Part shown: positions 7,991 through 17,658 of the stretch, piece after piece
Layout of the letters: the number at the start of each line of letters is the position of its first letter
How positions within the stretch are numbered: position 1 is the stretch's first letter
DNA from: Prevotella sp.
GTDB taxonomy: Bacteria > Bacteroidota > Bacteroidia > Bacteroidales > Bacteroidaceae
NCBI GenBank assembly: GCA_021636625.1
Contig: JAJWLX010000010.1
Coordinates: 18,702 to 82,701 of the forward strand
Direction: 5' to 3'
Length of the DNA stretch: 64,000 bases
Notes under the pieces: generated by a model
Seen by the model: the letters and a program-made list of their open reading frames with translations, nothing else
Told to the model about the DNA's origin: nothing
The model's database searches: none
Program-made: the position numbers and the translations under genes

Positions 7991-8938
7991 ATGAAAAAAG
8001 TTGTTTTTTCCATTATATTGACGCTTTTCGCGACAAAAATGGGGGCTCAAGAGAGTCAGACGGGGTATAACTTCCTCCGACTCCCCGTCAGTGCCCATGC
8101 AGCTGCCTTGGGAGGCGATAACATCACCTTGATAGAAGATGATGCGGCACTTGCTTTCCATAACCCAGCCCTGCTGGCGTCGGTGAACGACCGTACCCTC
8201 AACTTCAACTACATGAACTATATGAAGGGGGTGAATATGGCATCAGCTTCATTCAACCGCATCGCCGGAGAGAAGGCTTCGTGGGCGGTATCGGCGCAGT
8301 ATGTGGATTATGGCAAGATGAAGCAGACCGATGAGAACAACATCCAGATGGGGGAATTCTCGGCTAAGGATATCTGTCTGGCGGGTACTTTCTCCTATCT
8401 GCTCAGCGAACGCCTCGTGGGTGGTATCACCGCCAAATTCATCACCTCGTATATCGGTGATTACAACTCCATCGCCATGGGAGTGGATCTGGGACTCAAC
8501 TACTACGATTCGGAAGAAGAGTGGTCGGTTTCAGCAGTAGCCAGAAACCTAGGTGGACAGCTCAAGGCTTATGATGAAGAATACGAGAAGATGCCGATCG
8601 ACCTACAGGTGGGTGTCAGCAAGCACTTCATCAATACCCCCTTCCGCGTTTCAGCCACCTTGGTGAACCTGAACCATTGGGATAAGGGACTCAGAAACCA
8701 TGCGGTATTAGGTGCCGATCTGCTTTTGGGCGAAAGCCTCTGGGTGGGAGCCGGCTATAACTTCCGACGCCACGATGAGATGAAAATCGTAAACGGAGAA
8801 GATGAGACCAGCAGCCATGGAGCCGGATGGTCGTTGGGTGGCGGTATCAATCTGGAGCGCTTCCATCTCAACATCGCCTACGGTAAATACCATGTCAGCA
8901 GTAATAGTCTGCTGCTGAATATCGACTACAGATTATAG
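7991..8938 (+). CDS. porQ: PorQ-like type IX secretion system protein
   Basis: A 315-residue protein with a signal peptide (MKKVVFSIILTLFATKMGA). The mature start, YNFLRLPVSAHAAALGG, followed by a DDAALAFHNPALL segment, is the hallmark of the PorQ/PorV-like outer-membrane family. It ends in an aromatic/Leu beta-strand (LLLNIDYRL) expected of an outer-membrane barrel. PorQ is an accessory outer-membrane component of the Bacteroidetes type IX secretion system. cmk follows 57 bases downstream on the same strand, an arrangement I recall from other Bacteroidales. Function here is by family only. Confidence 0.88.
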   Translation: MKKVVFSIILTLFATKMGAQESQTGYNFLRLPVSAHAAALGGDNITLIEDDAALAFHNPALLASVNDRTLNFNYMNYMKGVNMASASFNRIAGEKASWAVSAQYVDYGKMKQTDENNIQMGEFSAKDICLAGTFSYLLSERLVGGITAKFITSYIGDYNSIAMGVDLGLNYYDSEEEWSVSAVARNLGGQLKAYDEEYEKMPIDLQVGVSKHFINTPFRVSATLVNLNHWDKGLRNHAVLGADLLLGESLWVGAGYNFRRHDEMKIVNGEDETSSHGAGWSLGGGINLERFHLNIAYGKYHVSSNSLLLNIDYRL

Positions 8939-8995
8939 AATACTGATTATTGAATACAGATTTATAGAACAGATAAACTTTTCAGATTTAAAGAC

Positions 8996-9688
8996 ATGAA
9001 GAAGATTACAATAGCAATTGACGGTTACTCTTCTTGTGGAAAGAGTACCATGGCAAAGGATCTTGCCAAGGAAATCGGATATGTGTATGTAGATACAGGT
9101 GCCATGTATCGATCAGTTACGCTCTATGCCCTGCGCCACCAGCTCTTCGATGAGGATGGCAAGGTAAAGGTAGCAGAGTTAGAGGCTGAGATGCCAAACA
9201 TCCACATCTCTTTCAAGTTCAACGCCGAAACCGGTCGCCCAGACTGCTATCTCAACGGAGAGTTGGTAGAAAAGGAGATCCGCTCGCTGGAGGTTTCCAA
9301 TCACGTAAGTCCTGTGGCAGCCATCCCATTCGTAAGAGAGGCATTGGTAGCCCAGCAGCAGAAGATGGGAGAAGACAAGGGCATCGTAATGGATGGCCGT
9401 GACATCGGTACCACCGTTTTCCCTAACGCAGAACTGAAGATCTTCGTTACGGCAAGCTCTCAGGTAAGAGCACAGCGCCGTTTCGATGAGCTCAAGGAGA
9501 AAGGAATGCCTGCCGACTTCGAGGCAATCCTGAAGAACGTAGAGGAGCGTGACTATATTGATACCCACCGTGAGACCTCTCCTTTGCGCAAGGCTGATGA
9601 TGCCATCACACTCGACAACAGTGAGATGACAATTCCGGAACAGAAGGAATGGTTGATGAAACAGTATCAAAAAGCCGCAGAAAAGTAA
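8996..9688 (+). CDS. cmk: (d)CMP kinase
   Basis: A 230-residue protein. The P-loop GYSSCGKST is at residues 10-18, followed by YVDTGAMYRSVTLYA (nucleoside monophosphate binding), DGRDIGTTVFPNAELKIF in the middle and a SPLRKADDAI stretch near the end. These are the standard motifs of bacterial cytidylate kinase, which phosphorylates CMP and dCMP in the cytoplasm for nucleotide salvage and phospholipid precursor recycling. Length matches the family (about 225). It likely shares the porQ transcript. Confidence 0.95.
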   Translation: MKKITIAIDGYSSCGKSTMAKDLAKEIGYVYVDTGAMYRSVTLYALRHQLFDEDGKVKVAELEAEMPNIHISFKFNAETGRPDCYLNGELVEKEIRSLEVSNHVSPVAAIPFVREALVAQQQKMGEDKGIVMDGRDIGTTVFPNAELKIFVTASSQVRAQRRFDELKEKGMPADFEAILKNVEERDYIDTHRETSPLRKADDAITLDNSEMTIPEQKEWLMKQYQKAAEK

Positions 9689-9785
9689 CAAAAAGCTACT
9701 TTGTCGTAGAATGCCCAAAGACGATTGCAAAAATATATTAAAAATTCAGTTTAATATAAAAAAACTGCCATTTTAAAGAATTGGC

Positions 9786-9817
9786 TTTGCAAAAAAACGT
9801 TGTTTTATTTATCTTTG
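9786..9817 (+). promoter_or_regulatory. Canonical promoter with no downstream ORF
   Basis: TTTG at 9786-9789 and TATCTTTG at 9810-9817, separated by 20 bases, form a full Bacteroidetes promoter. Nothing codes for protein between it and the terminator at 9882-9924, so it probably drives a small RNA. Confidence 0.65.
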
Positions 9818-9823
9818 CAGACA

Positions 9824-9924
9824 TAATGACAAGGTAGTAATGATATAGATTATAAATTTTGAGTTAATTACTGTTTTTTGAAGGTGATAAGTCCTCGTGA
9901 GAAGATTTATCACCTGTTTTTATT
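9824..9924 (+). ncRNA. Putative small RNA of about 100 nt
   Basis: The stretch runs from the expected transcription start after the TATCTTTG box to the T run of a rho-independent terminator. It lies between the convergent cmk (+) and ispH (-) genes, is AT-rich and has no plausible ORF with a ribosome site. I do not recognise the family. It could be a trans-acting sRNA; a 3'-derived product of cmk is less likely because it has its own promoter. Confidence 0.5.
9882..9924 (+). terminator. Rho-independent terminator of the putative sRNA
   Basis: AGGTGATAA (9882-9890) pairs perfectly with TTATCACCT (9907-9915) and is followed by GTTTTTATTT. On the opposite strand no U run follows, so it serves plus-strand transcription. 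Confidence 0.75.
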
Positions 9925-9958
9925 TGATGAGATGAATCATCAGATTACCTGTTTCTCT

Positions 9959-10837
9959 TTATGATAAGGTATCCTTGATGATTTTCTCCTTGCATTCTTC
10001 CATCAGCCATTTAGGAGTACTGGTAGCACCACAGATGCCTACGGTATTCACACCCTTCAGCCAATCCATATTGATTTCTTCGGCACTCTCTATCTGATAG
10101 CTGTTGGCATTCACGCTCTTGCACTCCTTGAAGAGCACCTTTCCATTGCTGCTCTTTCTGCCACTGACAAAGAGGATGACATCATGCTTGCTGGCGAAGG
10201 AGGCGATGTTTGGCATTCTGTTAGCCACCTGGCGGCAGATGGTATCAAAGCTCTTGAAGGTTGCGCCCTCTACGATATGCTCCTGACAATACTCGATGAT
10301 GCGATGGAACTCATCCAGACTCTTGGTGGTCTGGGAATAGAGATAGATATCACGGTTGAAATCCAACTTACCTATTTCCTTCAGATGCTCTACATCCTCA
10401 AACTTCTCTACCACGAGAGCATGACTCTCGGTCTGTCCTACCAGTCCCAGCACCTCGGCATGACCTTTCTTGCCGAAGATGACAATCTGCGCCTCCGGAT
10501 TGCTCACATACTGCTTCTTGATGCGGCGCTGCAACTGGAGTACTACCGGACAGGTAGCATCAATAATCTCAATATTGTTCTTCTCTGCCAGCGCATAAGT
10601 CTCAGGCGGTTCACCATGGGCACGAAGCAGCACCTTCACACCGTGAAGCTCCTTCATCTCCTCATGGTCGATGGTGATCAGCCCTGCCTCATGCAGACGC
10701 TCCACCTCCATACCATTATGCACAATATCACCCAGGCAGTAGAGTGTACTGCCCTTTTCCAACTCTTCTTCAGCTTTCTTGATGGCAGTGGTTACGCCGA
10801 AGCAGAAACCACTACCATGATCTATTTCTATCTGCAT
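9959..10837 (-). CDS. ispH: 4-hydroxy-3-methylbut-2-enyl diphosphate reductase
   Basis: A 292-residue protein, the last enzyme of the MEP isoprenoid pathway, which reduces HMBPP to IPP and DMAPP. The three iron-sulfur cysteines are visible at C12 (GFCFGV), C96 (DATCPVV) and C201 (DTICRQ). RAHGEPP, KKGHAEV and GRKSSN match other conserved IspH stretches. Its ATG overlaps the stop of the upstream DUF1573 gene by one base (TAATG). It complements the polyprenyl synthetase at 6.1-7.1 kb. Standalone IspH length; no fusion. Confidence 0.95.
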   Translation of the reverse strand: MQIEIDHGSGFCFGVTTAIKKAEEELEKGSTLYCLGDIVHNGMEVERLHEAGLITIDHEEMKELHGVKVLLRAHGEPPETYALAEKNNIEIIDATCPVVLQLQRRIKKQYVSNPEAQIVIFGKKGHAEVLGLVGQTESHALVVEKFEDVEHLKEIGKLDFNRDIYLYSQTTKSLDEFHRIIEYCQEHIVEGATFKSFDTICRQVANRMPNIASFASKHDVILFVSGRKSSNGKVLFKECKSVNANSYQIESAEEINMDWLKGVNTVGICGATSTPKWLMEECKEKIIKDTLS

Positions 10838-11901
10838 TACTTTACATTTATTCTAATTACTACTTTGGCATTCTCCGGATCATTGGTAATCATGAGAATA
10901 CGAGGATGCTTGGCACGCGACTTCTTCAGATCGGCAGCCACGGCTGTCACCTTCATCTTCACGGTCTCTCCCGGCTGAATTTTGCTCTTCTTCAGCTGTA
11001 CCTGCAAGCCCATGGTAAACATCTGCATGCTTCGGATATCCAAAACTGACTTACCCTTGTTGGTAATCAGGATTTCTCCCTTCCGCTTCTTCTTGCCGTT
11101 GAAGCTTCCCAGATTCAGATCGGTAGTAGAGAGTTCCACCTTCGGAGCCTGTTCCTTCTGCTCGGCAGTCAACTTGTCGAAACTTGGCAGGAGAACGGCA
11201 GAAACCACGATTTCCTTCTCTGGAGCTATCTTGTCGCCAGGACGCTCCCCCAGATAAACAGAAGTCTGATTCAAGCCGAAATCACGCAGCTTCTTCGAAT
11301 CCAGCACGAAGGTAATCTCTGCAGAACGGTGAGGAGCCACCCTGGATGGCGAAACCGTCGCCTGGAGATAGTTAGGAAGATGCATTACCACAGGTTCCAT
11401 CATCTCCTCTGTAGGATTGAAGATATGGATGCGCTGTACCGGACGGTCGCCACGGTTTACGTCATCAAACTCCACCTCCTGGGCATCCGACTTGAGTTCG
11501 CCAAGCAGTTCATTATATGGACCTGCGAAATCTACCACATTGCTCACTACCCTACCACGCATAGAGAGGATAAAAGGTTCCTCCGATGCATTGCTATAGA
11601 GGCATATCTGCTTGTGGAAGGTACCCATCTGCTTCGCATCATACACTGCCTTGACCAAGAAGCTGTCGCCAGGAGCCACACTGTTCTTCGGATACACAAC
11701 CTCTGTACATCCGCAACTCTTATACACCTGATGGATGATCAGCGGTTTGCTACCCTCATTCTTCATCAGGAACTCAGCGGTCACCGGCTTGCGGAATACT
11801 ACCTGTCCACAATCCACGATCTCGTTCTGAGTACTTATTTTCTGTGCCGACGCAGACACCGCCAACAGCGATGAAAGCATCAATATATTCATTCGTTTCA
11901 T
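10837..11901 (-). CDS. DUF1573 domain secreted protein
   Basis: A 354-residue protein with a signal peptide (MKRMNILMLSSLLAVSASA). The N-terminal region matches the DUF1573/ASH-like immunoglobulin fold: EIVDCGQVVFRKPVTAEFL, then NEGSKPLIIHQVYKSCGCTE with the typical CGC motif, and KQICLYSNASEEPF. A second similar domain near residues 240-350 repeats the pattern (DLNLGSFNGKKKRKGEILI ... NDPENAKVVI). Such proteins are common and uncharacterised in Bacteroidetes, presumably periplasmic. It follows the alpha-2-macroglobulin gene by 31 bases and overlaps ispH, so the three may form one transcript. Confidence 0.85.
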   Translation of the reverse strand: MKRMNILMLSSLLAVSASAQKISTQNEIVDCGQVVFRKPVTAEFLMKNEGSKPLIIHQVYKSCGCTEVVYPKNSVAPGDSFLVKAVYDAKQMGTFHKQICLYSNASEEPFILSMRGRVVSNVVDFAGPYNELLGELKSDAQEVEFDDVNRGDRPVQRIHIFNPTEEMMEPVVMHLPNYLQATVSPSRVAPHRSAEITFVLDSKKLRDFGLNQTSVYLGERPGDKIAPEKEIVVSAVLLPSFDKLTAEQKEQAPKVELSTTDLNLGSFNGKKKRKGEILITNKGKSVLDIRSMQMFTMGLQVQLKKSKIQPGETVKMKVTAVAADLKKSRAKHPRILMITNDPENAKVVIRINVK

Positions 11902-11932
11902 ACTATTCTATTCGTAATTATCAATCCTTATA

Positions 11933-14900
11933 TTAATTATTAACTGTCATCTTATATGCCTCCGTACGACCACCAAACTCCGGACTGTAGGTACACTCTG
12001 CCGTGCAGGATCCCGACTGGTAGTCGCCCTTACGGTCAACATAATATTCCATTTCTACGAAATGCTTACCTTTAGATAAACGATCAAAATAGAAATTTGT
12101 TGTATTATCCTTAGGAGAAACATAACATTCCATACCCCACTGGTAACCGCTCAGCTGATTGACAGGCTCCAGACAGGCTGCCCGCTTGTCCACAATCTTC
12201 ACGAAATCGTAGTCACGGTCGGCGGTGATGATGAGTGTTACCTTCACCTTCTCTCCCACCTTCGCCTGAGCCTTGCCCCTGCCCTGCGATTCAGCAGGAA
12301 CGATGACACGGCGCACCTTGATGCCCGATTCGGCAGAGGCTATTTCGCTAAGCGGCTGCTTGAACTCTGCATATACGGCACCCCAGCTGGTATAATCGCT
12401 CTTCTTGTTGATGCTCAGGGTAGATGCCTTACCCGCCTTTTCAGTCTTGACATAACCCAGCGTAGTAGAATCCTGCGGCATCGGGAGCAGCTTGCCATCC
12501 AGTTTCAGAACGGCATTCTCAGCCCGTTTGTTCCAGTTGCTTTCATTGCCCTTCATAAAGGCATAGACGGCATCCACGGTATTCACCGGCGTATCCCAAG
12601 ACTGGGTACGCTTCGACATTAGGAGCCAGCGCTGCAGTTCCTCGATGGTCTGCTGTTTGCTAATAGCAGACGATGCTGATGAAATAGCAGCTATAGACTG
12701 AGCATCCAAAGCCTGCAGAGCCTCGATGGCAGCCACCTCCGTTGGAATCTTATAGTTTCTCCAACTATAGTACGCCTTGCGAGTATCATAATATCTGCCC
12801 ATATCCTCACGATAGACGGAATATTCCTCCATGCTCTTCAAGTAGTCGGCAGCCGTCTTGTAATCGTAGTTTAGGGCGAGTATCACAGCAGCCTTCGCCT
12901 TGCCATAGATGGTCAACGAACCCGTCATCTTCTTCAGTTTTCCGAGGAGATAATCCATGTCATTCAAAGCAGGAGCTTTGAGTTTCACACAAGTCCCATC
13001 CATTGCGACAATATAGAGATAATGCAAAGCCATCTCGCTTGGCGTAGCCTGGTAAGCCTCGCCCTTCTTGCCATTGCGAGCGGCTTTCTGCGCAGCCTTC
13101 GCCTCATCCTCCTTCATCGCCTTCACCTCACGAGCCGTTTGCTGACGCAGATAGTCGATTGCTCCCGAAAGCATACTTGCGGTAGAGGATTGTCTGCCCA
13201 CGATGGCATTGAGACGAACCATCATCTCTGCCACAGCCGTGGTCATATATCTGCTACCGCTCATGCCCTTCCACCAAGAGAAGGAACCATCCTTGTTTTG
13301 GAGTTTCTTCAGGAGAGCGACATACTTGTTCACCTTCTTTTGCAAGGTATCAGAAGCCGATGCCAAGCCCGAAGCATCGTCGATGTCCTTGGCATTCACG
13401 TTCAAGGTCTTCTGGATATGGCGGCTGAGGGTGTTGGCATAGATGGCAGCCATCAAGGAGAGTGCATCCTCCTCGGTAGGATTGCTGATGGCAGGCAGTG
13501 CCTTAACCATCAGCCAACTTGGATTGTTGGTATATTCGACGGTCACCTTTGCATCCTCTGCTCCCTTCGCCTGCTTGCCCTCCTTGTTCAGGAAGAGCTT
13601 GCTCAGGCTGAAACTCTGCTCGCCCGGCTGGTGCAGGGTGATAGGCAGGGTGTTCACCACGAGTTCCCGGTTGCTCAAAACCGGCAGATAGTGCTGTTCG
13701 CCATCGCTGTAGCCATTACCGGCAGCCACCACCTTATTAATATATACGCCTTCTTTCAGTCCCTGGACATCAAAGGAGATGGTAGCAGAGCCCTCGGCAT
13801 CAATGCTGTAGTTCTGCGTCTTCTGCCAAACCACCTTGTTGGTCTCCGGGTCGAGAATCTGCATACGGGTGTTGCCGCTCACCTTCTTGTCGGAAGTATT
13901 GAAGAGTTTCACCACGATGGTACTCTTATCGCCCTCACGCAGGAAGCGAGGCATGTTAGGCTGCACCATCACGGTCTTCTGAGCTACAGCCTCATCCACC
14001 AGCAAACCGTTGCGCATCTCCTTGTCATGAGCCAAGCCCATGAACTTCCAGGTAGTCACGCTCTCCGGCAGGGTAAATCTGATGGCTACGTTGCCATTGT
14101 TGTCGCTCTCCAAGGCAGGATAGAAGAAGGCGGTCTCGTTCATATTCTCGCGCACCTGCACCTTGTCGAGGAACTGGCCTGCATCTGAGCCAGAACCGCC
14201 GGCAAACTGCGGCATCTCCTCTACTACATCAAAAACCTTGTTGGCAGATGGAGCAGCCGCTGCAAAACGGATCATATTACTCCCACGAGTTTTCATGACT
14301 CTCCCTTCTTCCTGAACCAGCTCGTCTTTCTGTATACGAACAGCCTCAACGGTTCTGCCAGAAGAACGTTCCAACTTGCTCAGTTCCACCGCTTGCATAT
14401 AAGCATAATAGCTAAAGAATTTGCCATCAAACTTATCTACATCCAGTTGCTTCTCGTCATAATACTTGGTAGGATAAACGCCATTCAAGTAAAATGAACG
14501 GAAACTGAGGTTGTGCTTCCAGTAGCAGTTTGGCAAACTCTGATAGAAGCCCAGGGAGAAATTCCAGAAATGCGGGGCTATCTGGTCGAGCGACTTGTCA
14601 TAGAGTACGCTCATCAGCTGCGCCTTGGCTGGCTTGCCGTCAGGGGTGGTAATCTTCAGCGTCCACTCCTCCTTCTGTCCAGGGGTCAGACGGTTGCGGA
14701 AGGTCTTCCAGGCAATATTCAGTTTCTTCTCAGGCAAAGGACGGGCGATGCTCATCATTCGGGTATAGCACTTGCCTTGCTTCACAAAACTATAGTTCAG
14801 TACGATACCCGACGCATATTCCTCCTTGTAGGTGAAAGGCAGAGTCACGATGCTGTCGCCCAACTCCCAGGCACCTTTCTCCAGCAGTTTGTTACCGGCG

Positions 14901-17500
14901 ATGATGGAATATACGATATGCGCTCCGTTCTCCGAAGAGCCCACCTGAATATAGACCGGCTTGCCATCACGAGGGAAAGTCTTCGCCGTCTGATAATACC
15001 ATTCGGTGGTTGGCTCCACCGGATGGGTATCCTTCATACTGAAGAGCGTGAACTTCTGCTGCAGGGTATCCTGTCCACAGATTGCCTCCAACTGATGAAC
15101 GCCAGATTTCCAAACGAGGGAAGAAGAGGCAGAAGATGCATATTCCTTGATAGAAACCGGTGCATTCGCCTCGGCATCCTTCCATTCGCCCTTATCAATG
15201 CGATATTTCAACCTGCTCGAAATCGGCATACCACTGGCGTTACGGTAAGCGAAGGTCACCATCTTCAGACTGTCTGACTCGATACGCTTAGGAAGATTCA
15301 CCGTGAGGATGGTTGGCTTGGTGCCAAGAGGCAGACTCATCACGCCCTCATGGCTCTCACCACCGATGTCGGTAACAATGGCTGAGACCTCGAAGTTGAA
15401 GAAACGGGCGATGCGCATGAAATCGCTCATATCGACCTCGTCTTTTCCTGACAAGGAAGCCTCCAGCGGAATCTCTACGTTGAAGGTTCCGTCCTCACGA
15501 GTCACGCAACTGTCAGTCTTCACCAACTGTCCGGCAGAGCCTGCGCCCCACCACCAGAGCTGGTTTCTGCGGGTCACCTGATACTCCACCTTGGCACCCT
15601 GTACAGGTATACCGGCATAGGTCTTTGCTGAAGCTTTCACCACCACGGTATCGCCCCAGTTATATTTCTCGTTCACCTTCGGGAAGGTAATCTCGAAGGT
15701 TGGACGCTTGTATTCCTCCACACGGAAGAAGCGGTTTACCTGGTCATTCACGGATACATGATACATGCCTGTCTGTCCCTCCTTCGGCAATTCGAAATCT
15801 ACCGAAGCCGTACCATACTCGTCAACCTTCGCCTTCTTCATCTCCACCTCTTTCCAACTGGCATTACAGAGTTGGAAGTCCAGTTCATCTCTGCCAACAG
15901 GCACCTTTGCATCGACACCTTTCATGTCGACAAATCTGATAGCCGTAACATGCACAGTCTGACCGGGACGATAGATAGCACGGTCGGTATAAACCTGATA
16001 TTTAGTCTCATTATCCTTCTTCTCATAATAGCGGGTACGGCTGAGATAGATGTACTTGGCAGGCATAAACTTGTCATTGTTGGTAGAAATCAATACCTCT
16101 CCATCCACATTCTTGAAATAAGCCTCTCCGTTCTCATCTGTTGTCAAGCGGGCATGAACTATTCGCTTGTCCTTCTTCGTCTTGAAATCATACCGCTGGT
16201 CATAGAGTTCTATCTTCGCCCCGGCGATAGGCTGTCCGTCTGTAGCATTCACCACTACATAGCGATGCCTGTCATCCGGCAACTGCTGGATCATCACCGC
16301 CAGATTGCTGACATAGAAGAGTTCTCGCTGCGGAGCGATGCCGGTATTATCCGAAGTCACCTCCATCAGATAGGCACCCAGCGGCAGATTGCCACCGATT
16401 TCGATGGAATCCTTCACCGTTTCATAATCCGGCCGACCGTAGTAGTTGCGGCTATAATCCTTCTGATGCAGCTTCGTAGTCTTCTTCAGGAGCATCTTAT
16501 AGGTAGCCTCATCCTGCGCATTATAATCGTTATCTGCCGTAATATTGAGGCGGGAGATGCTGATTTTCAGGTTCTGGAGATTGCGCACATCCAGCTGCAC
16601 CCAAGCCTTCTCCCCAGGTCGCAACACCTGTGGCATATCCTGCACCTGGAACATCGGTTCGGTGAGGCGCTTCTGCGCATTCCTCAGCACATTCATTCTC
16701 GACCATCCACCCCATCTATTCAGTGCATAGTTGATATAGTTGAGCTTATCCAGCGGTTTGGCATCGGTAGCACCTTCCATGAAGCGGAAGTGCTCCACGG
16801 CAAGTTCGCCTGCCTCCGGAATATCCTGATAGACGTGGATGAGCGAGTCGATGGTATTCAGATACTTCGACTTTCTGACCTCTCTTACGTCATCCTGGCG
16901 GTATTTCTCGATAAGCTTGTAGGCACAGAGACAGGCTGCACCCCGATTTTCCACCTTATTGTAATAGGTGTACATCAGCAGATACGCCTCCTTGCTGTCA
17001 GCCTCGAAACCGATGAGATGCAGCAAATCGTTGTTGAAGGAACTGCCATCCACACCCTTCAGCGTCAGCGGCACATACCCGGTAGAAGCATTTCTGGCAA
17101 GAAGTTCAGGCTGCTCCAGGGCTTTCTTGAAGAACTCCTCGCTTTTCTTCCCATTCACCTCCCTATACACCTTGCCGAGCACGGCATATCTCACAGCCTT
17201 CAGCACGGGGTCTTTCGCTTTCAGTGCTTCCGTTTCCATCCGCTTCACATTGGGCGTCAGCGAGTCGGGCGAAATCTCTCTCCAGAGTATCGCCTGCCTT
17301 ATCTCAGCCGCCAGCAGCTGGCCGTAGTCTTTCGCCGCCGTAGCCTTGGAGATGATTTTCTTCATCACCCCAATCTCGCTCTTGGGCTGATCCTTCTGAG
17401 CGATGATATCAGCTTGTTTCCACAAGTTGTCGTAGGTTTGAGCCGTTGCTTGCAGCATGGCAAACACGGTTATGAGGAGTGTTATAATGTTTCTTTTCAT
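11933..17500 (-). CDS. Bacterial alpha-2-macroglobulin family protein
   Basis: An 1855-residue secreted protein with a signal peptide ending ATAQ near residue 21. A helical N-terminal region is followed by repeated MG (macroglobulin) beta domains: MG2-like (YQVYTDRAIYRPGQTVHV, about 500-520) and the A2M core around residues 1130-1200 (VTTWKFMGLAHDK). A helical TED-like domain (about 1330-1650) comes next. The thioester CxEQ motif is absent; the equivalent region reads ALPAISNPTEEDALSL. Near residue 1100, EEMPQFAGG resembles a TonB C-terminal motif. Family members are thought to trap proteases and protect the periplasm; without a thioester, covalent trapping is not expected. Confidence 0.88.
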   Translation of the reverse strand: MKRNIITLLITVFAMLQATAQTYDNLWKQADIIAQKDQPKSEIGVMKKIISKATAAKDYGQLLAAEIRQAILWREISPDSLTPNVKRMETEALKAKDPVLKAVRYAVLGKVYREVNGKKSEEFFKKALEQPELLARNASTGYVPLTLKGVDGSSFNNDLLHLIGFEADSKEAYLLMYTYYNKVENRGAACLCAYKLIEKYRQDDVREVRKSKYLNTIDSLIHVYQDIPEAGELAVEHFRFMEGATDAKPLDKLNYINYALNRWGGWSRMNVLRNAQKRLTEPMFQVQDMPQVLRPGEKAWVQLDVRNLQNLKISISRLNITADNDYNAQDEATYKMLLKKTTKLHQKDYSRNYYGRPDYETVKDSIEIGGNLPLGAYLMEVTSDNTGIAPQRELFYVSNLAVMIQQLPDDRHRYVVVNATDGQPIAGAKIELYDQRYDFKTKKDKRIVHARLTTDENGEAYFKNVDGEVLISTNNDKFMPAKYIYLSRTRYYEKKDNETKYQVYTDRAIYRPGQTVHVTAIRFVDMKGVDAKVPVGRDELDFQLCNASWKEVEMKKAKVDEYGTASVDFELPKEGQTGMYHVSVNDQVNRFFRVEEYKRPTFEITFPKVNEKYNWGDTVVVKASAKTYAGIPVQGAKVEYQVTRRNQLWWWGAGSAGQLVKTDSCVTREDGTFNVEIPLEASLSGKDEVDMSDFMRIARFFNFEVSAIVTDIGGESHEGVMSLPLGTKPTILTVNLPKRIESDSLKMVTFAYRNASGMPISSRLKYRIDKGEWKDAEANAPVSIKEYASSASSSLVWKSGVHQLEAICGQDTLQQKFTLFSMKDTHPVEPTTEWYYQTAKTFPRDGKPVYIQVGSSENGAHIVYSIIAGNKLLEKGAWELGDSIVTLPFTYKEEYASGIVLNYSFVKQGKCYTRMMSIARPLPEKKLNIAWKTFRNRLTPGQKEEWTLKITTPDGKPAKAQLMSVLYDKSLDQIAPHFWNFSLGFYQSLPNCYWKHNLSFRSFYLNGVYPTKYYDEKQLDVDKFDGKFFSYYAYMQAVELSKLERSSGRTVEAVRIQKDELVQEEGRVMKTRGSNMIRFAAAAPSANKVFDVVEEMPQFAGGSGSDAGQFLDKVQVRENMNETAFFYPALESDNNGNVAIRFTLPESVTTWKFMGLAHDKEMRNGLLVDEAVAQKTVMVQPNMPRFLREGDKSTIVVKLFNTSDKKVSGNTRMQILDPETNKVVWQKTQNYSIDAEGSATISFDVQGLKEGVYINKVVAAGNGYSDGEQHYLPVLSNRELVVNTLPITLHQPGEQSFSLSKLFLNKEGKQAKGAEDAKVTVEYTNNPSWLMVKALPAISNPTEEDALSLMAAIYANTLSRHIQKTLNVNAKDIDDASGLASASDTLQKKVNKYVALLKKLQNKDGSFSWWKGMSGSRYMTTAVAEMMVRLNAIVGRQSSTASMLSGAIDYLRQQTAREVKAMKEDEAKAAQKAARNGKKGEAYQATPSEMALHYLYIVAMDGTCVKLKAPALNDMDYLLGKLKKMTGSLTIYGKAKAAVILALNYDYKTAADYLKSMEEYSVYREDMGRYYDTRKAYYSWRNYKIPTEVAAIEALQALDAQSIAAISSASSAISKQQTIEELQRWLLMSKRTQSWDTPVNTVDAVYAFMKGNESNWNKRAENAVLKLDGKLLPMPQDSTTLGYVKTEKAGKASTLSINKKSDYTSWGAVYAEFKQPLSEIASAESGIKVRRVIVPAESQGRGKAQAKVGEKVKVTLIITADRDYDFVKIVDKRAACLEPVNQLSGYQWGMECYVSPKDNTTNFYFDRLSKGKHFVEMEYYVDRKGDYQSGSCTAECTYSPEFGGRTEAYKMTVNN

Positions 17501-17555
17501 AAGCCAATTGTATGTTATGTTAATCGCAAATTGTTAAACATCTAACTTTTCAATG

Positions 17556-17563
17556 CAAAAATA
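17556..17563 (-). promoter_or_regulatory. Putative -7 box for the alpha-2-macroglobulin gene
   Basis: TATTTTTG on the minus strand fits TAnnTTTG and lies 55 bases before the ATG at 17500. The intergenic region is shared with the divergent GH94 promoter. Confidence 0.45.
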
Positions 17564-17606
17564 CAAAAAATATCTGTTTTCTAACCTAGAAACTGAAACT
17601 TTTTAG

Positions 17607-17614
17607 TATCTTTG
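17607..17614 (+). promoter_or_regulatory. Promoter -7 box for the GH94 gene
   Basis: TATCTTTG, 44 bases before the GH94 ATG at 17659. Divergent from the alpha-2-macroglobulin promoter. Confidence 0.6.
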
Positions 17615-17658
17615 CACCAAATTCATGCAAAATTCTAAAAATAAACATTAAAAAAACA

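Noticed and set aside
15758..17545. 595-codon plus-strand ORF
   Set aside because: Antisense shadow of the alpha-2-macroglobulin gene; His/Arg/Leu-rich translation without domains.
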